Shown piece by piece: positions 1 to 11,465 of a DNA stretch of 23,025 nt (position 1 is the stretch's first letter; each line of letters opens with the position of its first letter). The position numbers and the translations under genes were made by a program. The notes beneath the pieces are model-generated. The model saw nothing but the letters and a program-made list of their open reading frames with translations, had not been told where the DNA came from and made no database searches. The stretch comes from Oehlia diaphana (taxonomy: Eukaryota > Glomeromycota > Glomeromycetes > Glomerales > Glomeraceae): NCBI GenBank assembly GCA_003833135.1, contig QZLH01000842.1, positions 1-23,025 of the forward strand. The letters are read 5' to 3'.

Positions 1-764
1 ATATAATAAAATCACATGATAAGCCAGATACCGGTGAAATCACCTGAGTGATATCACCTCGTGTGATTTTCACCCGGAGTGCAAATTAGCAAGCTTCTAA
101 TAAAAAAACTGATAAATTCCATTTTATCATTTAAATGCAAAATATATTTAAATGAAAGCTAACTTTTAAAATCTTAATGCTTTTTTTACTTTTTAAGAAA
201 ATTACCTACTAGTTAAAAATATTAATTTTTTTAAAAAAACTGTAGTATGAAATTTTATAAACTAAAATAAATGCAAAATTCAAAACCAATGGAAAAATAA
301 ACACCAAAAAATTTTCTGAATATACAAACCTCTCAAATCCTATAGTATTTTATGCAAAAAAATACATATTTATTTTAAATCAGCAATAAAAGATTTAAAT
401 CAAAAAAAAAAATACAATTTTAAGCTTAACTATTAAATTAAATTACAAATCTACAGGTTTATAATTTCGTTATATAATATATATAATATTCATAATTTTA
501 TAACTTTTTAACCAAAAAGCTTTTTTTACTTATTAATATATATACAAGCACAAGGTTTCTATAAAATTTAGTCTGGACCTCATGACATTAATACTATTAT
601 TATACATATAATACTTTTGAATTATATTGTATACAAGTTATTGCTGTCCCAAATTTTCAAGAATACTAGAAACTAATCATTGTTCTCTTGAAAAGTCATT
701 TTATATACTGTATAAACCATAATTTTTTGTAAATATTTAGTGGATATTATGTGATGTATAGCAG
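1..764. other. AT-rich intergenic DNA downstream of ORC2
   Basis: No coding region can be supported here. The stretch is very AT-rich, with homopolymer A/T runs and TATA-like tracts around 470-545. It follows the 3' end of the minus-strand ORC2 gene, so the part next to 764 probably holds its 3' UTR and polyadenylation signals, but A/T richness makes any single signal unreliable. The only distinct structure is the imperfect hairpin at 31-77, listed separately. Confidence 0.7.
31..77. repeat. Imperfect inverted repeat (hairpin) near window edge
   Basis: The left arm CCGGTGAAATCAC (31-43) pairs with GTGATTTTCACCCGG (63-77) apart from two bulged bases. The loop itself contains a near-palindrome around GTGATATCAC. 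The block is clearly richer in G+C than its surroundings. It may be one end or the core of a small inverted-repeat element whose other part lies outside the window. No target duplication is visible. Confidence 0.6.
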
Positions 765-2596
765 TTAATCAATGTCTCCAAAGATATCGTTATCCAACAA
801 AAGCGCTTTGAGGTCATGCAAAGACATTGGAATCGTAATCCTAACTTCCCCAGAGGGGGCTCTTTTCGCCATGAATATGCCATGAAAATAAAAATCTTCC
901 AAGTAACGTCGGAAAGTCTTCTCATCATTGCATATCGAATTTTCCAAGCAATATTTGAACAACGTGTTAAAGTCTAAACTATCCCCATTTGCTTCACTTC
1001 TTCTGGTAGCTGTAACAATGTGATCTGCCAACATGGCAAACATTCCACGACGGTATGTATTCCATGATGACAACACCAATTTTAATTCTTTTCTCTTCAA
1101 TCGATAATCTTTTGTAGCCTTCTCTTTGCTTGTTACCGTAAATTTGTAATTACTAAGCTTTGTTACTTCGTGAGTATGCCAATTCATTTTGTCTTCTGCA
1201 TTAACGTACCATCCGAGGCAAGAACTGACATTTTCACTCGTAGCGAGAAAGTGTATATTTGGAATATCACCGAGTAAATTCAACGCATATCTGGCATCGA
1301 CGCTTTGAAACACGTAACCATCTATATTATGGATCTAATTTTAAACAAAAAAATAGTGATTATTCATCTCGTTAAAAAAGTCAAAAACTAAATAATGCTC
1401 ACTATTATTTTGAATTTTATCCTCGAAACAACTTCGTCATAATAATTGCGGATGCCGAGTGCTTTCCCGATTAAAGTATGATTTTTAAAAATATGATCAG
1501 GGCCAAGTATCTTGTCCAACAACATTAAATAGGCATCATTCATGTCTGTTAAGTCACCGCTTCCGTCAAAATGAATCCAAGTGACATTCTCATTTTTATT
1601 ATCGAAGGCCTGATATGTCTCCAGTATGTGCTCCTTCGACCCAAATCCGTAAAGCAGGACATTTATGTTAGAATTTAGCTCAATCTCCCATTTATTGAAA
1701 TGCCTAGTAATGTGATAATCAAGATTTTGGAGTTCTTTTGCGTATTTAATTTCAGTTAAAGAAGGTAATACTTTGACATTGAGCGAACTTGGCATGTCAG
1801 CCGGCAATTTTTTTACTTTGATCCTTTTTTGATGAGTTGCTTTATCTTCAAAAGATCTCTCAGATCTAGTTGACGCGCCTTGTTCGCATAGAACAGATTG
1901 ATTTGATCCCTCAAGCATTGTGAGATCGACAATCTCATAGTCTACATTCTTTGGTCCCCTTTTTATTTGCTTGGGAACGGCATTAAAGGGGGAAACTAAA
2001 TCTTTCGAAATGGGCTCGGGAGTCTTCAAGCTAGCCTCATCTGTAAGATTTTCCGAAGCACGCTCAGGTGTCATCATTCGGAGAACTTTTTTTCCATTTG
2101 CCATGGCGAGAAGACTTGCCACCGCATCTAACTCTTTTTTCTCCTCTCGCGTCTCTTTAAAGCTTTGGAGCCGTCGTCTCTTTTCTCTTGTGAACGGTTT
2201 GCCCACATCTTTGGGTTCTATGACGACACTTACAACGTTACCCTTCAATTTCCTAATATTTCTTGTTGGGGTTATCTCATCCCAAGGTTCCCACACGGAA
2301 TTATTTTCTTCAGTGCCTATTTCCAGTTCTTGCATAATTTGAGGTTCGTTTTCTTCAAGCCTTTCTATGAACTCATTCCTCTTGCGCTTAGCACCTCTAC
2401 GAGACTTTCTGGGCAAAAAAGGATTCTCTAATTCAACCCGTTTTATCTCAGTCTGACTTGTAGACATTCCTCTTCGTCGTTGTTTAAGTCTTTCAGCTAT
2501 ATTATTACCTTCTACAGAGGATAAAGTCGGGAGAGTCTCGTTGTTGTCGATAAGAAGAGCTTTAATTTCTCTTTTTACTTTTTGATTTCGGGACAT
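765..2596 (-). CDS. ORC2: Origin recognition complex subunit 2 (two exons)
   Basis: This is a subunit of the hexameric ORC ATPase that marks replication origins and loads MCM2-7 in the nucleus. Exon 1 is 2596-1403 and exon 2 is 1334-765. A 68-nt phase-0 intron (GTGAGC..TTAG, 1402-1335) joins them into a 587-aa product, close to the family length (human about 577). The junction rebuilds the conserved block '..IIIHNIDG..'. The ORC2 AAA+-like domain starts near residue 285: 'HFNKW..' is followed by LLYGFGSK (314-321), the degenerate Walker A of this family. The last ~150 residues match the ORC2 winged-helix end ('RGMFAMLADHI', 'RRYLEDFYFHGIF'). The N-terminal ~270 residues are basic, low in conservation and probably disordered. 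They contain full CDK consensus sites TPTR (109-112) and TPER (176-179), and IVDLT (222-226), which resembles a SUMO-interacting motif. Start: first ATG of the open frame; upstream lies AT-rich DNA. Confidence 0.95.
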
Positions 2597-3155
2597 ATTG
2601 GATTTTTTAATAAAAACATTAATCGTCCTATAATAATTGTATTTAATTATCGTTCTTGCAGTCGCCTGTATGACTTTCGCGATTTTTTTTTATTTTGATC
2701 AACAAAAAAACGAAAATCTAGTGTAGTACCAATATGTACAAATTAGGATAACGTGTCGTTATGGACAGTATTTTGAAATTTCTAAGTACATATGCGTGCT
2801 TATTTCATCTTTAGATTGTGTTATTTTAACAAGAGTAATTATATCGATTTACATAAAGATTAAAATTTGATATAACGAATCCCTTGGAATTCCAGAACGC
2901 CTTTTCCTGATTTTAAATATAACGAACAATTATTTATTAACACTTTTTATGTATAGGAACTTAGCTCATTTAGTGTGTAGTTATCACTAAGTATGATATA
3001 TTACGTTACTAACGAATACTTTTTAGTAAATAAAAACAACGAAAATAAGTTTTTAGTCCCTATTTTATACTCTTCGTATGAATTTACTATAGAGTTATAC
3101 AATTTCGGCACTCTATTATGTTACGAGAATATGGTCATTATTATTTTGTTATTAA
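2597..3155. other. Intergenic DNA between DHX37 stop and ORC2 start
   Basis: This 559-bp spacer holds the 3' flank of DHX37 and the 5' flank of ORC2, both on the minus strand. I looked in all three minus frames for the missing DHX37 C-terminus and found nothing recognisable. The motif TATAACGAA occurs at 2871-2879 and 2918-2926, with the palindrome TGGAATTCCA (2885-2894) between. These may mark an old mobile-element fragment, but no paired terminal repeat is evident. Confidence 0.6.
2675..2682. promoter_or_regulatory. Possible E2F/MBF-like half site upstream of ORC2
   Basis: TTTCGCGA on the plus strand, about 80 bp upstream of the ORC2 ATG, resembles an E2F/MBF half site (consensus core TTTSGCGC). 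ORC genes are known G1/S targets of E2F in animals and MBF in yeasts. The match is partial and short, so regulation is inference only. Confidence 0.3.
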
Positions 3156-6100
3156 TCATATTGATCCATAAACCCATCTACTATTAACTTTTTGCGCCAT
3201 TATTTTCATGGGAGGTAATTCCCAATTTTTTGGGCCGAAACTTGGAATTACGTAAGCCAAATTTTCTGTATCTTTATTCCTTTTCGACCTAATATTAAAA
3301 TTTAATATTAAAGAATGTAAATTGAAAAGTATAAATAATAATACGTACTTGATCGTTGGGAGTTCAACAGGTTTAGAAAATGTACATAAAGATCTACCAA
3401 GTTTTGATAGCCAACTTGATTCAACAACAGTAACACCTGAAATTCGCCAATAACATAAGTATTCTTTCTTTTAAGATTTGAAATTTGATCAAAAAGTTTC
3501 TTTCACCTTTCATCCAAACTTTACTTGTTTTATGTAATTCTTGATATACAACAAAGTCTGGTGGTTTGTTGTGATATAATACAGAAGTAGGATGGATAAA
3601 TACATTATTATCTCCCCACATTGTGCAATATTCGACATTTCTTGTTGATGAAAATATCTTTGATGATTTATCTATTAGTCCTTTACGTATTGCTATTTGA
3701 TCAATAAATCCTGCTGTAATAACTTGTCTTATTGCTTTGAGCTAAAAACAGCATTCAAGAAATAACACATTAAAAGGAAATTCTAATAAATCAAATAAAA
3801 ATTGCACTAAGATCCTACCTGAATAGTTGATGGAGGTTTCATTTTTGGATCTAAACAGACATCAACTCCGGGACAATTCATTTGTATAATATTCGTTATT
3901 TGTCCCCTTAATTTACGTATTTCCTCCATTGCCTTTAAAAAAAATTTTTTTTGAGATAACCCATAAACTTGATAAATGGCACTTAATAACATTATATATT
4001 ATACCTTAGGACGAACAAAATTACTTTCACAAAATTTGTCCGTGCCTCCTTCATATTCGTATGCTCCCACAACATTAAGTAATTTCAATAAGTCACTAGT
4101 TGGGTCAAGCCCAGCATGTTTCTAAGGTGATCAAAAAGAGAGTTATAGTGTTTAATATTATACAATCATATTATATAATCAATAGCCAGATTTAATATGT
4201 ACCTTCTGCACATCATAGAACTTTTTTCTGATTAATTTTTGACGTTCTTTTTGCAAAATAGCTTCTTCACTTAATTTATTTAATTCATTAGATCGAACTT
4301 CTTCATATTCTTCCTCTTTCACATCATCATCAGAATTCGTACTATTATCTAGATGGTAATCCTTAATGAATGGGTCAACAACGGATAAAGCAGAAACAAT
4401 AGCAATAATATAAGGTAAACATCCATGTTGTTGTCCGATTATCAACATTTTAGAAAATCTTGGTGCAATTGGAAATGTTGCCATAGTACGACCAAGTTCA
4501 GTTATTCTACCATCTTCATCCAGCGCATTCATGTATTGTAATAACTTCTCAGCTTTACGCAAACGATCACGATCAGGAGGAGTAGGAAAAGGAAAATTAT
4601 TTACAGTATCTATATTCATCGCCTTCATTTGTAGTACTATTCCTTCAATTGGCATACGATGAATTTCTGGTACTGTGAATTGTTGAAATTGATCATTGAA
4701 TACGGCCGAAGAAAAGAGTCGATAACAATGCCCAGGGCCTGTCCTTCCTGCACGTCCAGCACGTTGGTCTGCTGATGCCTTTGAAGTCCAATCAACCACA
4801 TACGATTGTACTCCAGTTGCCACATCGTATCGACGTCCTTTAACTTTTCCACAGTCTACAACATATTTAATACCAGGAATAGTTAATGAAGTCTCAGCAA
4901 CATTAGTTGCAACAACGCACAGACGTGTTCCTTCCGGCGGTGGTTCAAAAACACGCAACTGAGCATGAGTAGATAATAATGAATACAATGGAAGTACGTA
5001 TAGTGGTCTGGCTATGTTAAAAAGAAAAAAAGGGTTCAATAAATTATTTATGAAATGGAGTTAAAAACAAAAATGTAATATAGTTTACAGTGTTCATCCA
5101 TTATCATTTCATCATTTTCCAAATTTTCTTCAAAATCTTCAGAATCAGTATCAAGTAATTCTGTTTCTTCCAATTCTTCACCGATATCCAAATCTTCAAT
5201 TTCAAGATCAGCTGTAATTTATACCGTAATTTAAATAATTTGAATTATTTAAAATATTTGTAAAGAATATTTTAACGTAAAAAATTCACCTTCTTTAGAA
5301 TTTAAACTTTCCCTTTCTAGTTCAACTTCTCTAAATGTTTTTTCTTTTTCCAGCATCTGCTTGCTATTGTATTGATTTTGCATTAGATAAGGAAACTTCC
5401 TACGAAATTTCTTGCAAAGAAGAGTAATTTCGTCTTGGCCAGTCAAGAATACAAGAATTCCTAAAAAAATAACAAAAAGAATTCAATAAATTAAATTTAC
5501 GAAAGAAAATATTCAGGAAACGTTGTAACCAACCTCCATGTGGAAGTTTAGTGTGGATTTTGCAAACTTTTTTAAATGCCTCACTAACATAGTCAAAATT
5601 TGGAGTCCGCTTGTTGAAATGAATTGAAACCTAATAGAACAAATAAGATTAGATATTTCTCATTTAAAATATAAAATTACAAGCTTTCACCTACAGGAAA
5701 TTGACGCGTATTGACATTAATAACCGGGGGAGCTACGTCAAATAGATTTTTATTTTGTGTAAAATCAGAGACACGTAAAGTTGCCGACATAATAATAACT
5801 TTAATTGGCTAAAGAATTATATGAAAATATTAAAACAAGATCAAATTTCTCTTTTATCTGTATTTAAATACCCTAATTTTGCTCCCATCTTCTTTGCTTA
5901 ATTCGGCTCGTAATTTGAGTACACGACTTATAGCACCAATCAAAATATCAGTATTTAAGCTTCTTTCATGTGCTTCATCAATTATAACTGCTGAGTATTT
6001 TGATAAAAGAAAATCATTGGCGAGTTCACGAAGCAAAACGCCATCAGTCATAAACTTGATACCAGTTTTTGGTGATACTGTCGCATCATAACGAATCTGC

Positions 6101-7682
6101 ACAAATTTGATCAAAGTTTATATTAATTTATATAACATTTATTTTGTGTTAATATATTCTAATAAAACCTGGTAGGAAACTTCTTGTTCACTTAATGACA
6201 ATTCCTGTGCTACACGTTTCGACATGCTTACAGCTGCAATACGTCGAGGTTGTGTTATACCAATTATCCCAGGATTATCTAAATATTTAATAATAAAAGA
6301 GATGGTGAATCTAAAGATAAAAGATTGTGATGATAATTGAAATTTACATACCACTATCCTTATTGCCATATCCAGCTTCGTATAAAAACTGTGGTACTTG
6401 AGTTGTTTTGCCAGAACCAGTCTCACCACATATAATTACTACAGGATTATTGCTTATTGTTTCCATTATTATTTGTTCTTCAGCGCAAATAGGAAGTTCC
6501 ATTCTGGCTTCTTGTATTTCTTGGTTTCTTTTGACGGGAATATAGAAGGCCTGAAAAATAATGAATCTGAAATTAGGTTGATGGATAAAATTTACCATAT
6601 CTTGGAATACCTAAATACCTTCTTAACAGTTTTTTCATTATCACCTATATTTCCATGAGTAATGTCAATTCCATCTTGGATTAAACAGGTTTTAACATCT
6701 TTCTTTTTCTGCTGTAGGTTTGTAGGTTTCGATTGAGAAATTATACTAGGTTCATGTATAGTATTTTTATTTTCATTATCTTTTGGTTTAATGCCCATTT
6801 GCTCTGTTGCCCATTGTTTGAATGATTGCTCTTTTAACTTTTCACTTATTGCACTTATTGCAGCATCAGAATTTTTGGTTTCTTTGTCAGTATCATACTG
6901 AGAGTCTGAGCTATCAAAAGAATCTTCTTCTAACGTTGACTTTTGTATTGTCTTTACCTTAATAAGTTAAATAAACATAAAAAATCAGGGTTATAATTAT
7001 TAGGTAAATCCCTGTATAAGAAAATTTACTTGTTTTTTCTTTATCTTCTTTTTCTTCTTTTTCTTAATGGGAACTGTAAACTCTCCATTCGGAGCTCGTT
7101 TAAGTGCATTTCCCACAATAACACTTTGGTTAATAATTTTTTGATCATTATTCAGTTCCTTAGAATCAGGAAGTATGCTTGAAGAATTATCTTTGATAAT
7201 CTTGGTACTGTTTCCGTTCATCACGTGATCTTCCTTTCCTTCATCCTCATCCTCTTCCTCATCTTCTTCCCTCTCATTCACAAACAAAGGAACGCTAAGA
7301 TCAGACTGAGGTAACCTCAAACGTTTCTCATTATAAGCCTTACGAAGTCGTTCCTTCATAGTCTCTTTCTATTAGGCAAATATAATTTCAACAATATATA
7401 AAAATAACAATTAACCGGAATTCTTTTAATCTTACCCTTCTACCCAAATTTTTACTTGATTTCATCAATTCTGATGAAAATGAAGATTTTGAAAGTTTCT
7501 CTATTAGCATAACGCGTTCTTCCTTTTTAATTTTTTTCTCCTGTAAAAAAATTTTTCTTTAAGGCTTGTTTAAGTAATATTGTAGCAAATTTACAAATTT
7601 GATAGGTAAATTTATGGCTTACAATATATTTCTTTAACCTTTTCTTTTTTTTACTCGACATTTTCTTGATCGTAGGATCCAT
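3156..7682 (-). CDS. DHX37: DEAH-box RNA helicase DHX37/Ecm16 (Dhr1), 17 exons, early C-terminal stop
   Basis: This nucleolar helicase removes U3 snoRNA from the 18S pre-rRNA in the small-subunit processome. Exons: 7682-7623, 7540-7436, 7368-7030, 6957-6619, 6550-6352, 6278-6169, 6096-5872, 5808-5695, 5630-5534, 5460-5290, 5211-5089, 5011-4203, 4121-4005, 3932-3819, 3741-3507, 3436-3349, 3288-3156. All 16 introns are 60-82 nt, GT..AG, in frame, giving 1125 aa (human about 1157). Motifs: lysine-rich N-terminus; Walker A GETGSGKT (323-330); DEAH (424-427); SAT (467-469); 'LTGQDE'; acidic insert before '[11 protein letters not shown]' as in the family; [21 protein letters not shown] (710-717); HA2 and OB-fold regions with '[11 protein letters not shown]', 'DPKMKPPS', '[10 protein letters not shown]'. 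An in-frame TAA precedes the ATG. Odd: the protein stops six codons after the 'NSRW' block, losing roughly the last 95 residues of the family. The nearest alternative, another DEAH family, is unlikely because the acidic insert and C-terminal blocks are DHX37-specific. Confidence 0.95.
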
Positions 7683-7865
7683 TTCGCTAATTTAATTACG
7701 ATTTATTTTTTAACTATACTAACTATAGCAGTTCTCAGATCACATCAGTTTTTCAAATATTTTTTATCCAATAATAGCTTTGATTACACATGCTCGTGTG
7801 AATGTTTGAGTAGCAAGTCATCAGATCGATGATCCAAAACGTAGTAGTAAATGAAATTCTAAGTC
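7683..7865. promoter_or_regulatory. Divergent promoter region of DHX37 and the CCDC6-like gene
   Basis: Only 183 bp separate the DHX37 ATG (7682, minus) from the CCDC6-like ATG (7866, plus), so both 5' UTRs and core promoters must lie here or in the first exons. It is somewhat less AT-rich than the outer intergenic DNA. No TATA box or named transcription-factor site is convincing. Bidirectional use is inferred from gene layout. Confidence 0.65.
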
Positions 7866-10228
7866 ATGAGCGAGACAGAATTACCGCAAGATCCAACCCA
7901 ACTTCAAGTTCTCGCTCGCCAGCAGGCGAAAGAATTGAAAGAGCTTCGAGAACAATTGAATGCTAGCCATACAGAGAAAATTTCGGTAAGCAATCGCGTC
8001 TATATTCCGTGATTCTTTTAGCTCTTTTCTATTACCATGCGTTTCAGGAACGCTAATTTATACCATATAAATTAACTATTTGTTTCCATACGTTTTACAA
8101 ATATATGTACTTTTTTTGTCAACTTTCATTTATTGAATTCCACCTTTAAAGGATCGCGCTAAAGCTCTGCAGCAAGTTGAACAAAGTGAAAAAAGCATTA
8201 CCAAATCCCTTCAAGAACAATTGAATTATGTGAGAATCTTTTTTTATCCTTTATATCCTATCTAATATCTAATTATGAGCGCTTTTTTATCTCTTATTAT
8301 TAAGGCCAGACAAGAGAAGGCAAACTTGGAAGCATCGATGGAAGCTCGCGCTAAATCATTTCAGAGTACTTTGTCTAAATTACAAATTAATCAATGGTTA
8401 GTTTAGAGAGGGTGGATAATGTTTCTTTTTTGTATATATCTTTAGGTTTGATACGTGAAGGATATATTGAATGATTCGTATTCTTTACGAAATGCATTCT
8501 TTGTTACATTTTTTTTTCAGACGCGTTTTTTAAAAAAATAGATAGATTTTATATTGCAAAGTTTTTTAGAGGAAATTTACTGAAATTTAGGGATTAATAA
8601 ATTTAAAATTATTAGTGAAGTCAGTTCAGAAGTACCGCCTTCACCAATTCCCACTGATACGCAAAAATTAGTTTTGGAATCTGAAGATCCAATCGTTTTA
8701 AAACAGGAACTTCAAAACGCATACGAGCGTATTCGACAACAAGAATTAGATATTAAGAAACTCAAATTTGAAGTTGAAATGGAACAAGGCCATGTCAATA
8801 TTTTAAGACATGATAATCAAATGTTAAGACGGATGACAGTCGATATGGTAGGTAGTTTTGCGGTATCCTGATTTTTTTGCAATTATAAAGTGTTATATTT
8901 TATACATAATACATTCCCTCTTAGCATGCATCTGCTGAACAAGAAGAAGAATACATTTCAAATAAATTACTGAAACGTATTTCAGGACTTAAGAAAGAGA
9001 AAGGTGAGTTACTCCTACAAGTTGAACAAGAGGAGGAGTATCTTACCAATACTTTACAAAAGAAACTGAACCAAGTAAGTCCTTTAATATACAAATTATT
9101 ACAATAACAATAGTCATTTAAATAAATTATGATTATACGATTTTTATTCAGTTGCAAAAAGAAAAAATTGATATGGAAAATGCTCTTGAACAAGAACAAG
9201 AGTATATTGTCAATCGACTTCAAAAGCAACTTGATTCATTGCGTCAGCAACAGACGTATCATCCGCATCATTCACGCGAGAATAGCACTTCTTCAACTTC
9301 TAATCCTGGCAATATTACTCCTTTGCCACCTGCATCTCCATCTTCGACGTAGGTGATTTACTTTTTGGTATTTGTAACGTAGTTGCTTATGAATTTAAAT
9401 CATTTTTCATATTAAAGTCACAAAAAGTGGGTAACTGCGCATTCTTCTTCTCCCACTTCTCCTGATTTTGGTCTCGCTTCTCCTGGTGTAGTTGAAGTAC
9501 TGAAAGCAGAAGTTAACACGCTCAGGACTAAAATTTCAGAGATGGAAAAAGAATGTGAGTCATTTTAATACATTTGGAATATTGTTCGTTTATTTGATTA
9601 AACATAAAATTTTCATGTTAGATATTGCGAAATCCAGTCAAACAACTCGATTAAAGAATGAATTAATTGAATTGAGAAAGAAATCCGGATTACCAGTAGA
9701 AGATTTATTGACAGAAGAACCGTAAGATGGAGATTCAAATTTCTTTGTGCAACTGTTTCAAAGTATGTACAAATGTTTATTCAATTTATTTTTCTCTTCA
9801 GTGTACCCGCTTTTCTAAGGCATAATAGCAATCCGAGAAATGTAAGTACAATTTACTGGCTTCCTCATTGCCATGGATGCTTTCGCCTTTTGATTGTGTC
9901 TTAATTTCTTTGAAAATAGACGCGGAGATCAAACTCGAATACGCACAATTCGACACCAAATCTTGTCCGAGGTCGATCGGTGTCTGCAGGTGATGTTAAA
10001 TCTGCGCTTCCAAATGCAGTCAGTTTAGGTTCACAGGGTAGTATCCAAGCCTCACGGTCACGTAGCGGTAACGTTTTAACTTTTAAGTTTTATAAATATT
10101 AAAAACTAGTTCAGTTTTTTATTTATCACAATCTCTTAGTGTCGGCAACTCTCAATCAAGCACCTAGCATCGGAAACTCATCTCAATCGGAATCTTTATC
10201 ATCACCAAGTGGTCCTTCCCAGGATTAA
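7866..10228 (+). CDS. CCDC6-like coiled-coil protein (11 exons)
   Basis: A 460-aa protein resembling animal CCDC6/H4, a mostly coiled-coil protein linked to DNA-damage signalling; its role in fungi is not known to me. Exons: 7866-7985, 8152-8229, 8305-8396, 8616-8847, 8925-9074, 9152-9348, 9418-9554, 9622-9721, 9802-9841, 9920-10067, 10140-10228. All ten junctions are GT..AG and in frame; introns are 67-80 nt except the first (166) and third (219). Residues ~10-95 and ~110-250 are heptad-rich. Three tandem 29-residue repeats start at EQEEEYISN (~179), EQEEEYLTN and EQEQEYIVN, each followed by a Leu and then an E-K pair 20 residues on, except that the third is cut short. This matches the tandem 29-aa repeats of CCDC6. 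A Ser/Thr/Pro-rich stretch (~250-310), another short coiled coil (~310-355) and a Ser-rich, Arg-containing tail follow. An in-frame TAA at 7860-7862 fixes the start. Family call is by motif, not search. Confidence 0.88.
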
Positions 10229-10648
10229 TTATCTTAATAATAATATCTAAGTTTATAATTTTTTACTTAGGGAGTTGTTGATTTTAGTACATATTGTCAT
10301 GTTTTTCAAAGGAATCGAAAGTTGAAGAACGAGGTTTAAGATGAATTATAGCATAAAATAACAAAATTACGATATCAGCACTTCCTATCTTAGCAAAATA
10401 ATAGAACAATTGGTATAATTATTTTTTTTGCTAAATGATCTATCGAAACATTCTAAAAAAAACAAAAAAAGTTATTACCAAATATTCTTTCAATATCGTA
10501 GAATTTAAAATTTTATATTGAGATGGTGAAAAAATTCATCCATAAAATAATATCATTTTAAATGTTTAAATGTATAATTTCAGCTTTTTCTTGTATTTTA
10601 ATAAAGTATTATAATTTACAAAATTGTGTTCAATTTTTCGATTGAATT
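10229..10648. other. 3' flank of the CCDC6-like gene
   Basis: The 420 bp after the CCDC6-like stop are AT-rich and hold no open frame of note. AATAAAG at about 10600 could serve in 3' end formation, but AATAAA-like words are common here. The region ends at the TA that flanks the next TIR element. Confidence 0.6.
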
Positions 10649-10650
10649 TA

Positions 10651-11312
10651 GTGGTCCGAACCGGTGATCCGCAATCCGGTGATCCTCCGGATATATCCGT
10701 TCTCACCTGATCAGATATGTAACCGGCATAAGTCTTTTCCACTCCCCCCTTTCTAATTTTTCTTATTTCTCTCGTGTTTTTCGTGACAAAATGTCTTCAA
10801 CTATATCCAAATAGATGAAAGTGAACCTAAAAAGTTACAAACACCACTAATAACCGGTTGAAAATCAAGTGAAAAGTTATCACTAAAAAAGGAAGCAACG
10901 CGCTGAAAAGGTACTTCAATCACTAAAGGTACTACCTTTGAACTTACTAAATATTAAATTATTTGTTGAAACAGAAGAAAAAGAGAGTTGCACTGGACCT
11001 TTACAAAACGAAGAAAAAAAGGAGGTTCGTTGTAGTTGGACTAATTATTATTAAAATCCTTCTTTATTAAATAAATGAAACGAAAGGATTACACTACATG
11101 CTGATGACTGTGCGATAAAATATAAGTAAAAAAATTATAATTGTCAATTTATCATCGAAAAAAATGTCAAAATTTAAGCTTTTAAATTAATTATACTATC
11201 CGTTTCTAACCGCAATTGCATATCCGGTTATGTTACGGGCGGATACGGATTTTAAACCGGTTAAGAAATTTTTCAAACGGATATGACCCGTACGGATCAA
11301 CGGATCGACCAC
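10651..11312. mobile_element. Non-autonomous TIR element (MITE-like), 662 bp, TA duplication
   Basis: The two ends form an inverted repeat. The left begins GTGGTCCGAACCGGTGATCC, and the right, read as its complement, begins GTGGTCGATCCGTTGATCCG; a further shared ATATCCGTT lies about 20 bp inward on each side. Both ends are flanked by TA (10649-10650 and 11313-11314), as expected for Tc1/mariner-type insertion. Counting one more base per arm also gives ATTT on both sides, so the duplication could instead be 4 bp. The ends are notably GC-richer than the AT-rich core. No transposase is encoded, so it would depend on an enzyme supplied elsewhere. The left end also has a direct repeat of CCGGTGATCC. 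Confidence 0.75.
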
Positions 11313-11359
11313 TATTTTAATTATTGGCCACTTCCGCAGTAACACTAACAAATTTTTTA

Positions 11360-11465
11360 CTCCCACGTGACCTAAAAATATTCGTTTCACGTTCCCAAAA
11401 TTATGGGAAATCTTAATGTGTTCTAGGAGGTATACGCTACTTATCCTGTTCCCCCCTCTTACGTC
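11360..11465 (+). repeat. Left arm of inverted repeat flanking the N gap
   Basis: Read left to right, this arm has CCCACGTGACC (11362-11372), GGTATACG and then TTATCCTGTTCCCCC (11441-11455). The same words occur in the same order on the minus strand at 12620-12720. Exact identity is patchy between these words. The arms may be TIRs of an element of about 1.36 kb whose middle is unsequenced, or inverted copies of a promoter block. Confidence 0.7.

Noticed and set aside
1971..2431. Plus-strand open frames inside ORC2 exon 1
   Set aside because: They are antisense to a well-supported ORC2 exon and have no recognisable domain.
2993..3187. Plus-strand 64-aa open frame overlapping the DHX37 3' end
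   Set aside because: Its composition fits AT-rich chance sequence, and it runs antisense to the last DHX37 codons.
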